A stretch of 64,000 bases of DNA from contig OZ023274.1 in NCBI GenBank assembly GCA_964007475.1, positions 25,263,090 through 25,327,089 on the forward strand, in the 5' to 3' direction. The notes beneath the pieces were generated by a model. The model saw only the letters and a program-made list of their open reading frames with translations. It was not told where the DNA came from and made no database searches. Below are positions 25,204 through 37,354 of this stretch, one piece after another (position 1 is the stretch's first letter; the number at the start of each line of letters is the position of its first letter). This DNA comes from Hybos culiciformis (lineage: Eukaryota; Arthropoda; Insecta; Diptera; Hybotidae). The position numbers and the translations under genes are program-made.

Positions 25204-25637
25204 CTAGCTGACCCGAGTGCCCCGCTACCCCTCCCTGCTGCCCTTCCCTTCTGACCTTCCCTTCTGTCTCTCCTGTCTGCTCCTCCCGTCTGGCCCTCGC
25301 GTCTGCCCCTCTCGACTGTCCCTCCCGTTTGCTCCTGCCCCCTGCACAGGTGTATAAAAAATAGTTTACAACCTATTCTCAGACCTACCGAATACCTATA
25401 CACAAAAAATTTCAAAAAAATCGGTCAGTCTGTTTCGAAGGAGTTTGATTACAAACACCATGAAAAAAACATCCCCCCTTCACTTAGGGGTATGAAAAAT
25501 AGTTTACACCCGATTCCCAGACCTACTTAATATACACATAAAATTTCATAAAAATCGGTCTAGTCGTTTCGGAGGAGTTTGAGGACTAACACAAAAACCA
25601 TGAAAAAAACACGAGAAATTTATATATATAGATATAT
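25204..25637 (+). repeat. RTE-like non-LTR 3' tail with internal duplication
   Basis: It starts CTAGCTGACCCG and ends in a TATATATATAGATAT tail. It carries the AAAATCGGTC...GTTTCGGAGGAGTTTGA block that I recognise as a widespread insect RTE-type 3' end. The roughly 120 bp module with AGTTTACA...AGACCTAC...ATCGGTC...GGAGTTTG occurs twice in tandem (about 25352-25480 and 25488-25610). Between the start and the first module lies a pyrimidine-rich, degenerate 14-15 bp repeat (about 25218-25345, CCTCCCGTCTG-like). The 79-codon minus-strand frame here (25176-25415) is this repeat read backwards. No reverse-transcriptase sequence is present. Confidence 0.65.
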
Positions 25638-26655
25638 TTAGCCAATTAAACTTAAGATGATATGAAAAAGAAATCAATATTTTTTTTTTAAATATTTTCC
25701 ATATTCAGAATTAAGTATTATAAATTATTAATGATTTATTTTAAATGTTATCTTTATAAAATTTATATTTCAAAAAATAACCACAGTAATGTTAACATAA
25801 TAATTTTAATTCAAATAACCAAAAATAACTATTGCAATTTTGGAAACAAGTTATTATTCAATATTTTAGGTTTAGGTCGGTTTCGGATGTTGGAAACACA
25901 AATAAAATTTATTTATTTATATAATTTAAATGTCATTATTATTAGGGATAGTAAAATCAACAATACTTGTATAAATATTTTTCAAAAACAATTTTTTATG
26001 CCATATTTTGGTTTACCTATTTATTTATTTTTTATCATTTATTAAAAGTAAATATCTTCGGAACGAAATTACATTGTCGTAAATGCTCATTTAAAGAGAA
26101 TGTATGACAAAAGTTTATCTTTATGTTTCTCAAAGATACCTTCTTTTTAATACTGAAAATAATTTCCAAGATATTCGCGATATTAATTGTCATATAAAAA
26201 ATATGTGAAACCTCATAATCCTATTTAATTATACAGAAATCTTAAGTCAATAAAATAAAATGCTTTTCGAGAAAGATTATTTAAGAATATTGTCTACTTT
26301 TTGCGACAATATAACTCAGAACAGCCGGGATATAAAATAAAATTTGAAAATATTATTATTATAATAATTAGAATTGAATTATTTGAATAATTTTGGTAGC
26401 ATTTTAAATTAATTTTGGAGTTTTTTTTTTAAATTATATTTGATTTTCCACCAATTATTACTATAAAAAGAATCAATTAAGCAAAACATGAAGCAGTTTA
26501 ACTTATTATTATATTTTATCATTTAATAATAATTTTTATTTACATTTTCATAATCAGAAAAACATTACCATAAGTTGACGGTCCTCGCCACTTTGATCAA
26601 TCATTTCTATGCTTATTTTTATTGGTGATGATGGTATATAACCGAATGAAAGAAG

Positions 26656-26724
26656 GTACAGGTACAGGTTAAACACTATAGAGGTACAGGTTAAACACTA
26701 AAGAGGTACAGGTTAAACACTATA
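26656..26724 (+). repeat. Tandem repeat, 22 bp unit x3
   Basis: Three copies of GGTACAGGTTAAACACTA plus a 4 bp joint occur in a row, with an extra GGTACA at the start. Confidence 0.9.
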
Positions 26725-29700
26725 ATAGACCTTGCTGTTTTGATGTGACAAACCCATACCGACATTATAATATTAATGCACTGAGATATTAAACTCTATA
26801 TATTATCTATTATGTCAATCATATTTTTCCTAATCTAATTATGAATTTGTAAATCTAAAATTATATCTTTGAAATCTTTCGATTTAGCTTTATAAAATAA
26901 ATTATTCATTAAATTGAAAATGTTAATTTCTATCACAAGTATAATATTCAGATGATATAACATAAATTTACTGTTGAATGAATGATGTGAGTAGTATATA
27001 AACATATTTCATATATACTATAAACAGAAATAATTATGTACCTATTGTACAACCATATATTTAAGTATAAACAGTCTAAATACCCCGAAGTCTTGGTGTG
27101 AAATGGAAAGACAAATGAAAGACTCTTCTAAAATAATGATATGGCGTTTTGTATTTTAATATTATTCGAGAACAGTTCCCTTTGGCACCATATACATGAC
27201 AGATTTTCTAAATGTATTAGATTGGTTTATAAAAAATTGATTGAAAATAATTTTTTTTTATTTTGATTAAAAGATCAAAATTTTCACTATCTTTAAAATC
27301 TCTATCAACTGCTCATTCTAAGATCGAATGGAGTTTTTTTCAACTCCACATTCAATACGATTTCTTAATACCTACTTATTTATACCATCTACAAAGTAAA
27401 CTTATCGACTTCAGACGGACACTATAGCTAGCTTTTAGAACTATTGTAAAATATTTATCAAAAAAAAAAAATATTGATTTCTTTAAACCATCTCAAATTT
27501 TAAAAATGTATAATATAATCATTTTTATGTACATATGAAATAGTAGATAACTATTATATGTGACATTTATATTTACTATGTACATATCTTTATATACATA
27601 TAACTCTTATCAATAAATCGAAGCCAATCTTTTATGATGGCAATAAAAAAGAAAAACAAAATTTATAGATTGATTGCATGATGGCAAAAAAGATATAAAT
27701 CGGCTAAAGATTCAATATAATTTTAATCAAATAGATATAAATTTAGTAGATATATTTTTTACATATAATTTTTTTTTTGAAATGTTAAATCATTTTCATA
27801 TGTAAGTTACAGAGTAGCGTAGGTTATGTATTTTTTTACAACAATACATGAAAGCTGAAAGGGTTAATATGTTTTCAGATAATTTTTAAAATATAAATAA
27901 TTTTTCTAGAGTTTTAGAATAAATATTATTATGTGACTGGATTTTCCAATTAACAGTTGTGAGGGTGAAACACAAAAATTTGTACATTATTACAGAGAAT
28001 TGGTAGAAACTTGAAGAATGTGTAAAATTTTAAAGGGATTATTTTTGTTATAAAGTAGGAAATTAAGTCTCATTCCATTTCTATAATATGAAATTATTTA
28101 TGAAATAAATATAAAATTTAACCACACACAAGGTAAAGGCTTAACAAATTTAATGTCTTGAAGTTTGGTTTTTTTTTTTTCATAAAAGTCGAAAAAAAAA
28201 TTTAAAACAATATCGATATATGAAATGAAGATAACAGTAGGATTAGGTCCTTTATACTTTACTAATTTACAGAATATGTTTTCGTATTTTATAAAAGTAG
28301 AAAATAAATATTTCCCAGAAGCAAAAAAACAATATATAAAAACATGTGAATTTAAGTACAATCAGAATATATCTTAGTGTACACATAATCTCGAAATTAA
28401 TTACATTAATGTCAATAGTATATTATTAAATACTAGTATTTCAAATTAATTAAATTGTCTCCAGATAAAAAAGAAGTCTTATTCAATTAAGATACCGTGT
28501 AATATATACATAAATTGCACAACAATTACATAAATACATCTATGAACATAATTTAGCCAAGAAAATCTATATATATTCATAAAATGTAAAATTTGAGTGG
28601 AACTATATCTTTTATATTTCGTATAAGAAGGACATTGAAGTCAATTGTCAAATAAGAAAATTTTATGTAGATATATTTTGAAAGAACATTAAATACACAA
28701 AAAGTCCTTTATGGTTTGGTTAATTTTTTTTTTGTCTATACTTATACAAGTTTTCTTTCTACAGAACATGAAAGTATATTTTGATAAGATAAATGAACCG
28801 TTAGTTGGTGCAGGGAGAACGAAAATTCTAGAAACAATTCACTTTTTATTAGAAAATAAGAGAATAAGAGAATAAGGTAAAGTCAGCGAGAATTATTCAT
28901 TTACTGTTGTTAAAATATAGACTTTCACCAACTAAATCCGAAAATGTTCGGAGTTGAAAAACGCAACGCGAATATGTTACGTTTAATTAATGTCTAATTT
29001 AATTTAAAAAAATTAAATGGTCGTTTGTAAAAAATTACGGACCCAATGTACATTAACTCATACTTATTATTGGCTTGACGAAATATCTCTAAAAAATACT
29101 TAACCCATCCCCTAACAAGAACAAGTTTTCGCTAGAACATGTTCTTGTTTTGTTTGTTGAAACTACTTCAAAAACATGAAAGCAACATGTTTTAGAACCA
29201 AAACATGTTAATCTGTGTAGTTTCTCAAAGGCATTAGTTAAAAAAAAAAAAATCTATTTTGGTGTTTAAATTTCGATAACTTCACCAATTATTATAAAAT
29301 CAAATCATATAAGCTTCAAAAATATATAGAGTTGCATTGCCGTATAATTTTGACCGAAAATATATAGTTAGTTACCTAAGAATTATATTTTGACACGTAA
29401 TTACACCTTCATACAATCTAATTTTTGAATAATAAATTTAGTAATTTGATAAATTTCATAATTTTGATCAATATATTGTTAAAATACTTACACTATACAA
29501 GTTTCCAGAATTTATTTTTTTTTATGGTTAAAGTTAATGTTCTAAACATAAACTAATGTAATATAATTTTCTTTTTAAAAAAAAAAAACTGATTTCTTAA
29601 TGCAGTCTCTAAATTCAACTGATGTTTAGTAATTTTATATTTGAAAGACAAAGTTAATCAAATTGGAATGAAAAGCATTTGGACATAAAAATTTGTGTGT

Positions 29701-30025
29701 TGGAATATACCGCATTGTATGTATAAAATATAAAACAAAATGTGTTTCATCATCATTCAACATAATAATATTAGTATAGTTTTTGGTTTAGAAAATCGTA
29801 ATATTATATATGCATTGTATGTTATATTTTATATATTTTCATATATGAAATATATTGGTATGGTATAGTATAGATACATAATTATTTATATATTATTTGA
29901 TTTCTAAAATCTAATGAGACAAAAAAAATAGTTAAAAGAACCAGAAAATATTATAAAAATTATATGTACATTATATGAATTGATAGTATTGTATATATAC
30001 ATATTTTAATTCAAATTCATAATAA

Positions 30026-30056
30026 AATATATAATAATAATAATAATAATAATAAA
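30026..30056. repeat. AAT microsatellite
   Basis: About eight to nine AAT units are followed by runs of AAAAAT. Confidence 0.9.
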
Positions 30057-31842
30057 ATATGTATAAAAATAAAAATAAAAATAAAAAATATAAAAGTAGA
30101 GCACTTTAGATTTGAAATAGTTGATGTTGTATGTATAATTTTGTATAATGAAATTGATTGAAAGCTCTATCATCAGAATTATTTTGATTTCCTATATAAA
30201 TAATTTTCTGTGCTCTTCAATGTTGCCTTAATGTTTTTCTTTCTATATACAAATACCTATATGTATATTATTTTGTTATTGGTCTTAATATTGGGTGCTT
30301 TAAGAAATAAGGATATTTTTTATGAAGAAAATTTTATTTTTTTTTTATTTTTTTCTTTTTATTAAATTGCTTGGAAATTCATTATTTTCTTTAATTTTTA
30401 TTTTTCTTTCTTGATGTATTTTGTGTAACGCGTATTAGCTACACAATAATAATAGTTGTATGTCTTAAGGAAATTAAATTTATATATAAAATAAAGCCCA
30501 TTTTGTATTTGAATGAATATCAAAAGCAATGTATAGTATTCATATATATAAAATCAAAAAGATTGGTTAGGGAAAAATAACATAAAAATATAGCATTAAA
30601 AATAATAATTAAGTTTTTAATTATGGTGAAACAAATTGTTTTTATACGCACTTGAAAAAGAATTATTTTTTCATTTTGTCAGCAATTTTGATGTTCTGAA
30701 TTTTTTGTGTAATGGAAATAAAAATCTCTTGGATCTTGAAACTGATTTTAATGTTTAAATTGAATTAAGATAATAACATGAATTTACATTAAAAAATTGA
30801 TTGAAATTATTGTTTTGTTGCAAGAATGAAGAGAATTTTTTTTTCTAAAAATATTTTCATGAATAATAAGAAAACCTCTTAATTTATTCTTTAATTAACA
30901 GAAATGGTATTTAGCTTAATATAATTTTGGAGTCAACTAAATTGTGTATTTATTTTACTTTCACAAAAAGTTATAATGAAGAACATAATTTTTTTTTTCT
31001 ATAGCACGGCAATATGCCTAAGGACATTTTATTGCGGTATAAAGATTTTCCTTTTCACAATTAAAATCATTTATTTTTTAATTGTGATTTAATTATTTTA
31101 TCCAAGTGGTGATTAATATAATTCCATATGACTTATGTGTATATAATTTGTCAAGCAAAGTACTGTATACATGTATGTCAGTAGGCAGACTTCAAAACTG
31201 TATAGGTTTCGATGAACTCTCGATAATTAAGATTTAGAGGACTATTGTTTTTTGAGTAGAAATCGGGATGTGAAATTAAAAAAGATACTTTGCTTTCAAG
31301 ATATTTTTTTTTTAAGATTACTTCGTCACAAACTGGAACTAAACATAATTTTTAACTTCCTTTAATTTTGAAAAAAAATTAAAACTATATAGTACACCCA
31401 GAAAAAAAATGCTAGTTAAATTAACAATTTTTAACTGTTAAACAAAAATTGTTGATGTTAAAGAGAAATTTTTTAAATTAAACTAATAAGTATTTGATCT
31501 AAGTAAAGATGCTTCTTATTTTAACATTTGATTTTGTTATTTTAAAATGTTTCAAACAGTTATTTAGTAAAAGCTGAAAATTGTGATTTTAACAACATTA
31601 ATTGTTATTTTAAATATGTTTCTTTCGAAAGAAATAAAATTTTACTATTCTCTCTTTTAAATTAAAAACTGTTCTGTTATTATAACAATTACACATTCAA
31701 TTGTTGATATGACAATAAAAGCTTTTGAAATAATGTTTTTGTTGTTATTTAAAAATGGTACATATAACAATAAAAATTGTCAAAGTAAATACGGCATTGT
31801 TAAAAAAAAGTTTTGGTTGATTTAAAAAGCTACACTTTTAAA

Positions 31843-31933
31843 ATAAATATTTATCTTGTTAAATTAAAGAACTCCGCTCTTAACGAGACAAGTTAAGAGC
31901 GGAGTTCTTTAATTTAACAAGATAAATATTTAT
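31843..31933. repeat. Perfect palindrome, 42 bp arms
   Basis: Arms 31843-31884 and 31892-31933 are exact reverse complements around the 7 bp loop GAGACAA. The GC-richer part of each arm is AACTCCGCTCTTAAC or its complement. Confidence 0.95.
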
Positions 31934-31988
31934 TATGTTTATATTACCGAATTTATATTTTCTATTTAATACATTGTTGTATATTACT

Positions 31989-32073
31989 GACATAGCTCAG
32001 TGGAAGACTCTACATCAAATTGAACACAGCGGTTAAGCAACGTCTCGTAGTGATAGTACTTAGATGGGTGACC
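31989..32073 (+). pseudogene. Pol III-type chimeric head: tRNA-like A box plus 5S rRNA 3' half
   Basis: TAGCTCAGTGG (about 31993-32003) fits a tRNA A box. About 30 bp later, at 32026-32073, the sequence follows the internal control region and 3' half of 5S rRNA: GGTTAAGCAACGTC, then a G/T-rich link, then TAGTACTTAGATGGGTGACC. It stops where 5S rRNA would enter its terminal stem, so it cannot be a functional 5S gene. An A-rich tail follows directly, as in a SINE. A 5S-derived SINE head is the simplest reading. Confidence 0.7.
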
Positions 32074-32358
32074 AATAAAAAAAAAAATAAAAAAACAAAA
32101 AAAGACGAAAAAAGCGAAAAAAAAAAACAAAAAAAAAAAACAAAAACAAACCAAGAAATTTAAAAAAAAAAACAAAAAAAAAATTAAAAAAAACAAAAAA
32201 AAAAAACAAAAAAAAAAGAACCAAAAAAAACCAAAAAAAAAAACCAAAAAAAAAAACCAAAAAAAAAACCAAAAAAAAAACAAAAAAAAGGCGAAAAAAA
32301 AACAAAAAAAGGCGAAAAAAAAACAAAAACAAACCAAAAAAATAAAAAAACAAAAAAC
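32074..32358 (+). repeat. A-rich tail with CAAAAAA/CCAAAAAA periodicity
   Basis: Almost 285 bp of A are interrupted by single C, CC or GCG at 7-11 bp intervals. It directly follows the 5S-derived unit and behaves like a long decayed SINE tail. The minus-strand frames across it (up to 142 codons, poly-Phe) are artefacts. Confidence 0.85.
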
Positions 32359-32630
32359 TATTTTAAAATAATTATTTCGAATAGTTAATTTAACAGTTTG
32401 GCACCGTAACAATATATTTTTTTCTCAACTGCTAAAATTGTTATAATAACAACTTAACATTTTAAATATAACAATTTTGTGTTAATTTTAACAATGTAAT
32501 ATGTCTTTTGAATTAACAATTTTTGCAATTTTAATTTAACTATAAACCCTTTTGCGCAAAATCTATAAAGATTTTTTGTTAATTTTACCTATAAAATCTT
32601 TTAATTTAACAATTTTTTTTTCTGGGTGTA

Positions 32631-33937
32631 CATAATATTATTGGGATTCTTTGCTGGTTGAAAAATACAAATAATATTCTACAAGTTCGCTAAAAAATAT
32701 AGCATCCGATTTATATCAAAAATACCCTTCGCTCTATATAAAATTTCCGATTCAAAATTTGAACAAATTAATTATACAGTTTTTCTAAATCTGTTTTTAT
32801 ACATTGATGAGATTCTTGATAAATATCAAATTCACTGATTTGCATAACATCCAAAGGAAATTACTTAATTTACTATCATTATAATGAAAATTTGATAGAT
32901 AATTTTTTATTTTTTTCCCTCTATATATTTTTATTGCAATCAATTTCCTCTTCCGTAATTCTAAAAGGTAAATAGTAAACATTCCTAATAAATTAAAATA
33001 AAATAAAAAAAAATTTGCATTAACATTTTAAAATGCCAATATGTAATTTAAAACATTTGTGTAAATTGCATAAATACAGATTTTTATTTTTTATGTGCGC
33101 ATATAAAATTATATATTTTTACATACAGAGCTCTATAACTGTTTTCCTACTTATATGGTTTTTATGTTGTATATTCGCATACAAAATTACATTATTGTAT
33201 TTATATAGAGCTAACACTGTTGGGTCAGTTCACTTGTATGTGATTACCAAAATAAAAACCACCATAATATTCTAAAACAAATAAAATTATTGTATTTTAT
33301 CTAGAAATGGTAAAACCAATGTTACCAAAATCATTTTGTGTTTTGTAATATTGGAAAAAAAAAGAACAAAAAATGGAAATTTAATTTATTTTTTTTAAAT
33401 AATTTTCGTTCAAATTTGGATTACTTAAGTTAAATTTCATATATTTTTGATTATCAAAATATTTTATTTTTAATTCCGCTTATTTTTTAATTAAAAATGT
33501 TTCGGTACAAATTGTGGGTTTAACGGACTTTTATCTAATTTTGTAATATGACTCAATATAATTACAAAATGGCAAAAAGTTTGAAACTTTAAGTATCGTA
33601 AATCTTAATTTTTTTTTTCAAGCCAGCAATAATATGGTTTAGCAGAACATAAATGAACAATTTTTCTGCTCCGACAAAATTTTATAAGCCTATGAATTAG
33701 AATTTAGGGTTCCGTATCTTTATAAAAAGTTTAAGATAAGATTCTTGTAACTATCTTTTTGTGATATGTTCAGACTTCAGATATATGAAAATTGCAAAAA
33801 GAAAATGTTAAAAAGAAAAATGCTTCAATTAAGTTCAATGATTCAAAAAATGTTTAACAAACAAATATAGAATTTAAGGTATATAGCTTATCTTAATATC
33901 GAAAAGTCACAATCTACTTCTACTAGATGCTAGATCT
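32631..33937. other. AT-rich gene-free stretch
   Basis: An imperfect internal duplication is visible at about 33097-33141 and 33175-33217 (GCGCATATAAAATTA / TTCGCATACAAAATTA). It lies inside an 80-codon frame (33033-33275) whose peptide is hydrophobic and unrecognised. I judge it chance. Confidence 0.5.
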
Positions 33938-33945
33938 ACTAGATG

Positions 33946-34901
33946 CAGGGTCTGGCTATAAAAATTAAACCGGGAAGTTTTGGACTGCCGGCCCATTTCT
34001 TTATATAAAAAAATACATTGCTTATCCACTTCTCTATATAAAAAAAAGCAATGCTTATTTAGAATATAGGCCCAAATAAATACGCATTTCTATAAACACA
34101 AGGTTCTCTAATTTTTTTAATTCAATACCATATAAAAAAAAAGTATAGGAACTGAACGAAAAATTTTAAGAATTATTGTTAATTAAATTGGAATATTGGA
34201 ATAAATTAAATTAAGTATTTATAAATCGTGAAACCATCCGTTTATTTTCACTCTAATGGCAAGGAGAATATATCTTTAGCTGTTTTAACGATCCAATCAA
34301 GTTACAATGACTCCTTAACAAATTTCCAAATTTTCTGATATCATAAATGTTACTTTTAATTTTAAAGTTTCTGGGAACACAACTAACACTATTCAAATAT
34401 AAACTTTTATGAAATCTTTTTAAATCGATTTACAATATGGGTTTTGAGCTTTAAAGTTTAATAACACTTTGACGATTATAAACTAAAATTTTGGAATTGA
34501 AAACAATATTTAAATTATTTAAATCTAAGTCAAATGAATTGCAGGCCACGGAAATGTCATACATTTCATATATTTTAGCACAAAAAGGACTAGAGAGTTG
34601 TAATCTCATCGAATCAATAAACAAATATTTTTTTTACCCTGTTTTCTTTTATAATTAATATATTTTTCTGAATATAACTTTCCTGTTTACAGCATTTTCA
34701 AAGTTTAATTGTTTAGAACTAAGTACCGTTCTTTCGAAGTTATTATACTTCGATTCTTTCCCAAAATCATTTTCAATCAAAATATATTTAAATCAGATTC
34801 CATTGTGTCTTTAAAATAATTAGTAATAAAAAGTTTTAATATCAAATATTACCAGCCCACCGGGAAATGTCCCGGTGTTTCGGTGGGCCAGTCCAACCCT
34901 G
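33946..34901. mobile_element. hAT-like non-autonomous element, 956 bp
   Basis: The right end read inward is CAGGGTTGGACTGGCCCACCG, a common hAT-type terminus. The left end is CAGGGTCTGGCTATAAAAA with GGACTGCCGGCCCA about 40 bp inside, so it looks rearranged or mutated. The 8 bp flanks ACTAGATG (33938-33945) and ACCAGATC (34902-34909) agree at 6 of 8 positions. The interior has no coding frame. Confidence 0.65.
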
Positions 34902-34909
34902 ACCAGATC

Positions 34910-36070
34910 TATTAAATTCTAGATTGTGTGGCAGTTAAAATGATATTAATTTCTTTTTTAAATTTTATCAAACCAATAGTTTACTGATATTTATTATTTA
35001 TTTCATTTCGTTTAGATCTTTGTATAAATGCAATTATTTAAATCGTTACAAAATTTCTGCGAATGGTATCAATAATAAATTTATTTCCGTAAAATTATTT
35101 TCTCTTGACAAATTCTATGTTGAATACACATATTTTCCAAAGGATATAAAAAACCTATACTGGACTTCTATATTTCAATATGACCGAGAAAATTTTTGTA
35201 GTAAATATTTACAAAAATTTATCAGATTCATATTAGATTTTTCTGCTACTGATTTCGTATTTTATATAGTATGTATACATTACATTTAGTATATATAATT
35301 TTCAGAAATTTTCATATGGTTGTACAAAAAAATATTTATTCTACACAAAGGTATTATACTGAAGAAACTTTTTTATTTATTTTATTTTTTTTTGTAGGTA
35401 TACGTACACCTAATATAAGGTTTTTCTTCAATAATTTTGGAAAAAACAATATTTGTGACAAAAAAGCTTAAAAACTGATTTTTTTTAATACACAGCTTTT
35501 ATTAAATTTAAGCAGGTTTAGTTTCAATATAAAATATTTAAGAAAATCTAACGCTGGTTTAAAAAACCAAATTAAAAGTGATAAAACTTCGCTTATTGTG
35601 TTTATGAAAAAAATATAAGTAATAAATAAACTTTACTCTCAAAACTTTATTTCTGTTTACATAAAATTTCCACTGATCATCCAAATAAAAATAATTTACT
35701 TCAATTCAAAAATAAAATGAATAATCTTTTTAACTAACTAATATTTATTTTTTTTTGTTAAGTTTTATATCGTTAAAAAAATGTATTATCCTTTTCAACG
35801 AAAAAAAAAACCATATCTCTTTTTTCTCTGTTATTTTGTAAACAGTAAAGATATCCTTTTTTGTATTATTCAAAAAAAGGACCAAAAATATATAAATTTC
35901 CGCCAATTACTCATTTTTATTTACAAAAAAAAAAAAAAACAAACTTTTAGTTAAGTTGTGAACCTTTACAATTAAATTGCTGTATAATTTTCTGTTGATT
36001 GAAATGAATTTTTCTTATTATTTTTTTTTTATTATTGATTTGATAGTACAGAGAATTTATATATTGTTTG
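34910..36070. other. AT-rich gene-free stretch
   Basis: Two overlapping frames (35020-35289 and 35271-35471) encode Phe/Tyr/Ile-rich peptides without motifs. There are several poly-A and poly-T runs. I see no element ends. Confidence 0.5.
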
Positions 36071-36078
36071 GTCATTAC

Positions 36079-36933
36079 TAGGGTTGTGATTTTTAGGTAA
36101 TTACCTTTTTTCAGTCGTGCGTAATAACAGATTTTTATTAAAATATCTCCACGTTTCGAAAAATTTGCTGTAATTTGAGCCCAATATGTTAGCGACTTTT
36201 TCTACCTATTTCATGTTTTAGCGACTATTTCGACTTTTTTGACTTTTACTGACTTTTTTAAACATTTTTGACTTTTTTAGGAACTATTTTACCAATTTTG
36301 TTCTTACATTAAAGGCCGTCATAATGAAAAACATGGATTTTTCAATTTTGAAAAAAATTTCAAACATAATATCTGGCAGAAGAATGATATTTGCGAGCAA
36401 TATAACGTTCAGGAAATAATTCCCTTTAAGTATGGCTCTATTACTTCGACAGAAGTTGAAAGATCATTTTCTATAAATAAAAATCTTTTCAGATCTAACC
36501 GACAAAAATTTGAATTCGAAAATTTACGAAAGCATTTTGTAATTTATTGCAATAAATCAATCAATAATTAAGAAACGTTTTTACATTTTTATTTCAAAAT
36601 CCATGTTCATTTTTTAAGTTTTTTGTGCAATGAAATTTATATTTTTTTTTAACTTTTAAATGAAATTGCTATATTAATATATTCGCACAATAAATAATAT
36701 GAAAATCCAAAATTATTATCTTTTTCATCATTCGTAGATTTGAAATTTTTGTATCAAAATCTAAATTTCTGTAAATTTTTCGGAAATTTTTTTTAACTAT
36801 TTTTTTTAACTATTTTTTTTAACTATTTTTTTAGCGACTTTTTTAGTGACTTTTTTAGCGACTTTTTTTGTTTTTTTAGGAACTTTTTAGGTGTCTAAAC
36901 AAGGTTTTTAAGGAACTAAAATTCACAAGCCTA
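36079..36933 (+). mobile_element. hAT element remnant, copy 1 (855 bp)
   Basis: TIRs TAGGGTTGTGATTTTTAGG and (inverted right end) TAGGCTTGTGAATTTTAG are flanked by a perfect 8 bp duplication GTCATTAC (36071-36078, 36934-36941). Subterminal GCGACTTTTT-type motifs repeat on both sides, as expected for hAT transposase binding regions. The centre retains the 3' end of a hAT transposase gene (36281-36571). An inverted sister copy lies at 60991-61770. Confidence 0.92.
36281..36571 (+). pseudogene. hAT transposase, C-terminal dimerisation segment
   Basis: The frame is open from just after a TAG at 36278-36280 to TAA at 36569-36571 (96 codons) but has no suitable start and no DDE-domain sequence. 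The C-terminal 50 residues contain the hallmark of the hAT C-terminal dimerisation region: SITSTEVERSFS, then a basic RSNRQKF segment and ENLRKHFVIY. In intact hAT transposases this region mediates oligomerisation and lies at the very C-terminus. All upstream catalytic and zinc-finger parts are gone, so the element depends on a transposase encoded elsewhere. The sister copy carries an extra stop and a roughly 60-70 bp deletion in this segment. Confidence 0.85.
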
Positions 36934-36941
36934 GTCATTAC

Positions 36942-37354
36942 TATATAGAACTTACATATTTTTTAATGGACAAATCAGATCCAAGATGTACGATAATTTT
37001 AGATCCGAATTCTATTGACATAGTCAATTGGTAAATTGCAGAAACAAATATATTTTTTATTTTAGAAGTAGAACTTTTTTGGGTACCTCTGAATTTGCTT
37101 TTCAAAGTGACTAAAGTGCAATTTTTAATAAATAATACCACTCAAGATTAGAATAGGAGAAATAAAAAATAAGAAATTTAACAAAAAAAATAATAATAGA
37201 ATAGAGATTTCAGAAATTCATAAAATTAATAATACAATTAATATATGAGCAATTTGATATTCAATTTATATCCAGAAATAAAAACTCACAGAACCAAAAA
37301 ATAAAAATCTTCAAGCAATTTAAATAAAAATAAATTGTATATCATTCATCTCTA
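36942..37354. other. AT-rich stretch upstream of the ribozyme
   Basis: It is plain AT-rich DNA. The 66-codon minus-strand frame (36941-37141) is unrecognised. No repeat boundary is visible before the hammerhead. Confidence 0.5.

Larger units (their letters stand above)
25641..31392. other. AT-rich gene-free stretch
   Basis: It holds a 22 bp tandem repeat at 26656-26724, an AAT microsatellite at about 30026-30056 and many homopolymers. The frames at 25731-26045 (plus) and 28098-28361 (minus) are Ile/Phe/Asn-rich without motifs. I see no splice-flanked island or element terminus. Confidence 0.55.
31395..32628. mobile_element. TA-flanked TIR element carrying a 5S-derived unit, 1.23 kb
   Basis: The ends are CACCCAGAAAAAAAAT and its inverse ATTTTTTTTTCTGGGTG, each bordered by TA (31393-31394, 32629-32630). 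Both subterminal regions are packed with TTAACAATT, AACAATT and TGTTAAA motifs in both orientations. In the middle lie a perfect palindrome (31843-31933), a tRNA-like/5S-derived unit (31989-32073) and a long CA-rich A tail (32074-32358). No transposase is present. Confidence 0.8.

Noticed and set aside
25176..25415. Gly/Arg-rich 79-codon frame on the minus strand
   Set aside because: It is the pyrimidine minisatellite of the RTE-like tail read backwards.
26656..26724. CRISPR-like direct repeats
   Set aside because: The units are directly tandem with no unique spacers, and the genome is eukaryotic.
30155..30180. CTGATGA on the minus strand, considered as a second hammerhead core
   Set aside because: There is no stem II after it, no GAAA in range and no pairing flanks. 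The same applies to CTGATGA on the minus strand near 57660 and 9205.
31984..32412. Longest open frame (142 codons, minus strand), Phe-rich, looking like a membrane protein
   Set aside because: It is the reverse reading of the CAAAAAA-type A-rich tail behind the 5S-derived unit; the peptide is almost all Phe.
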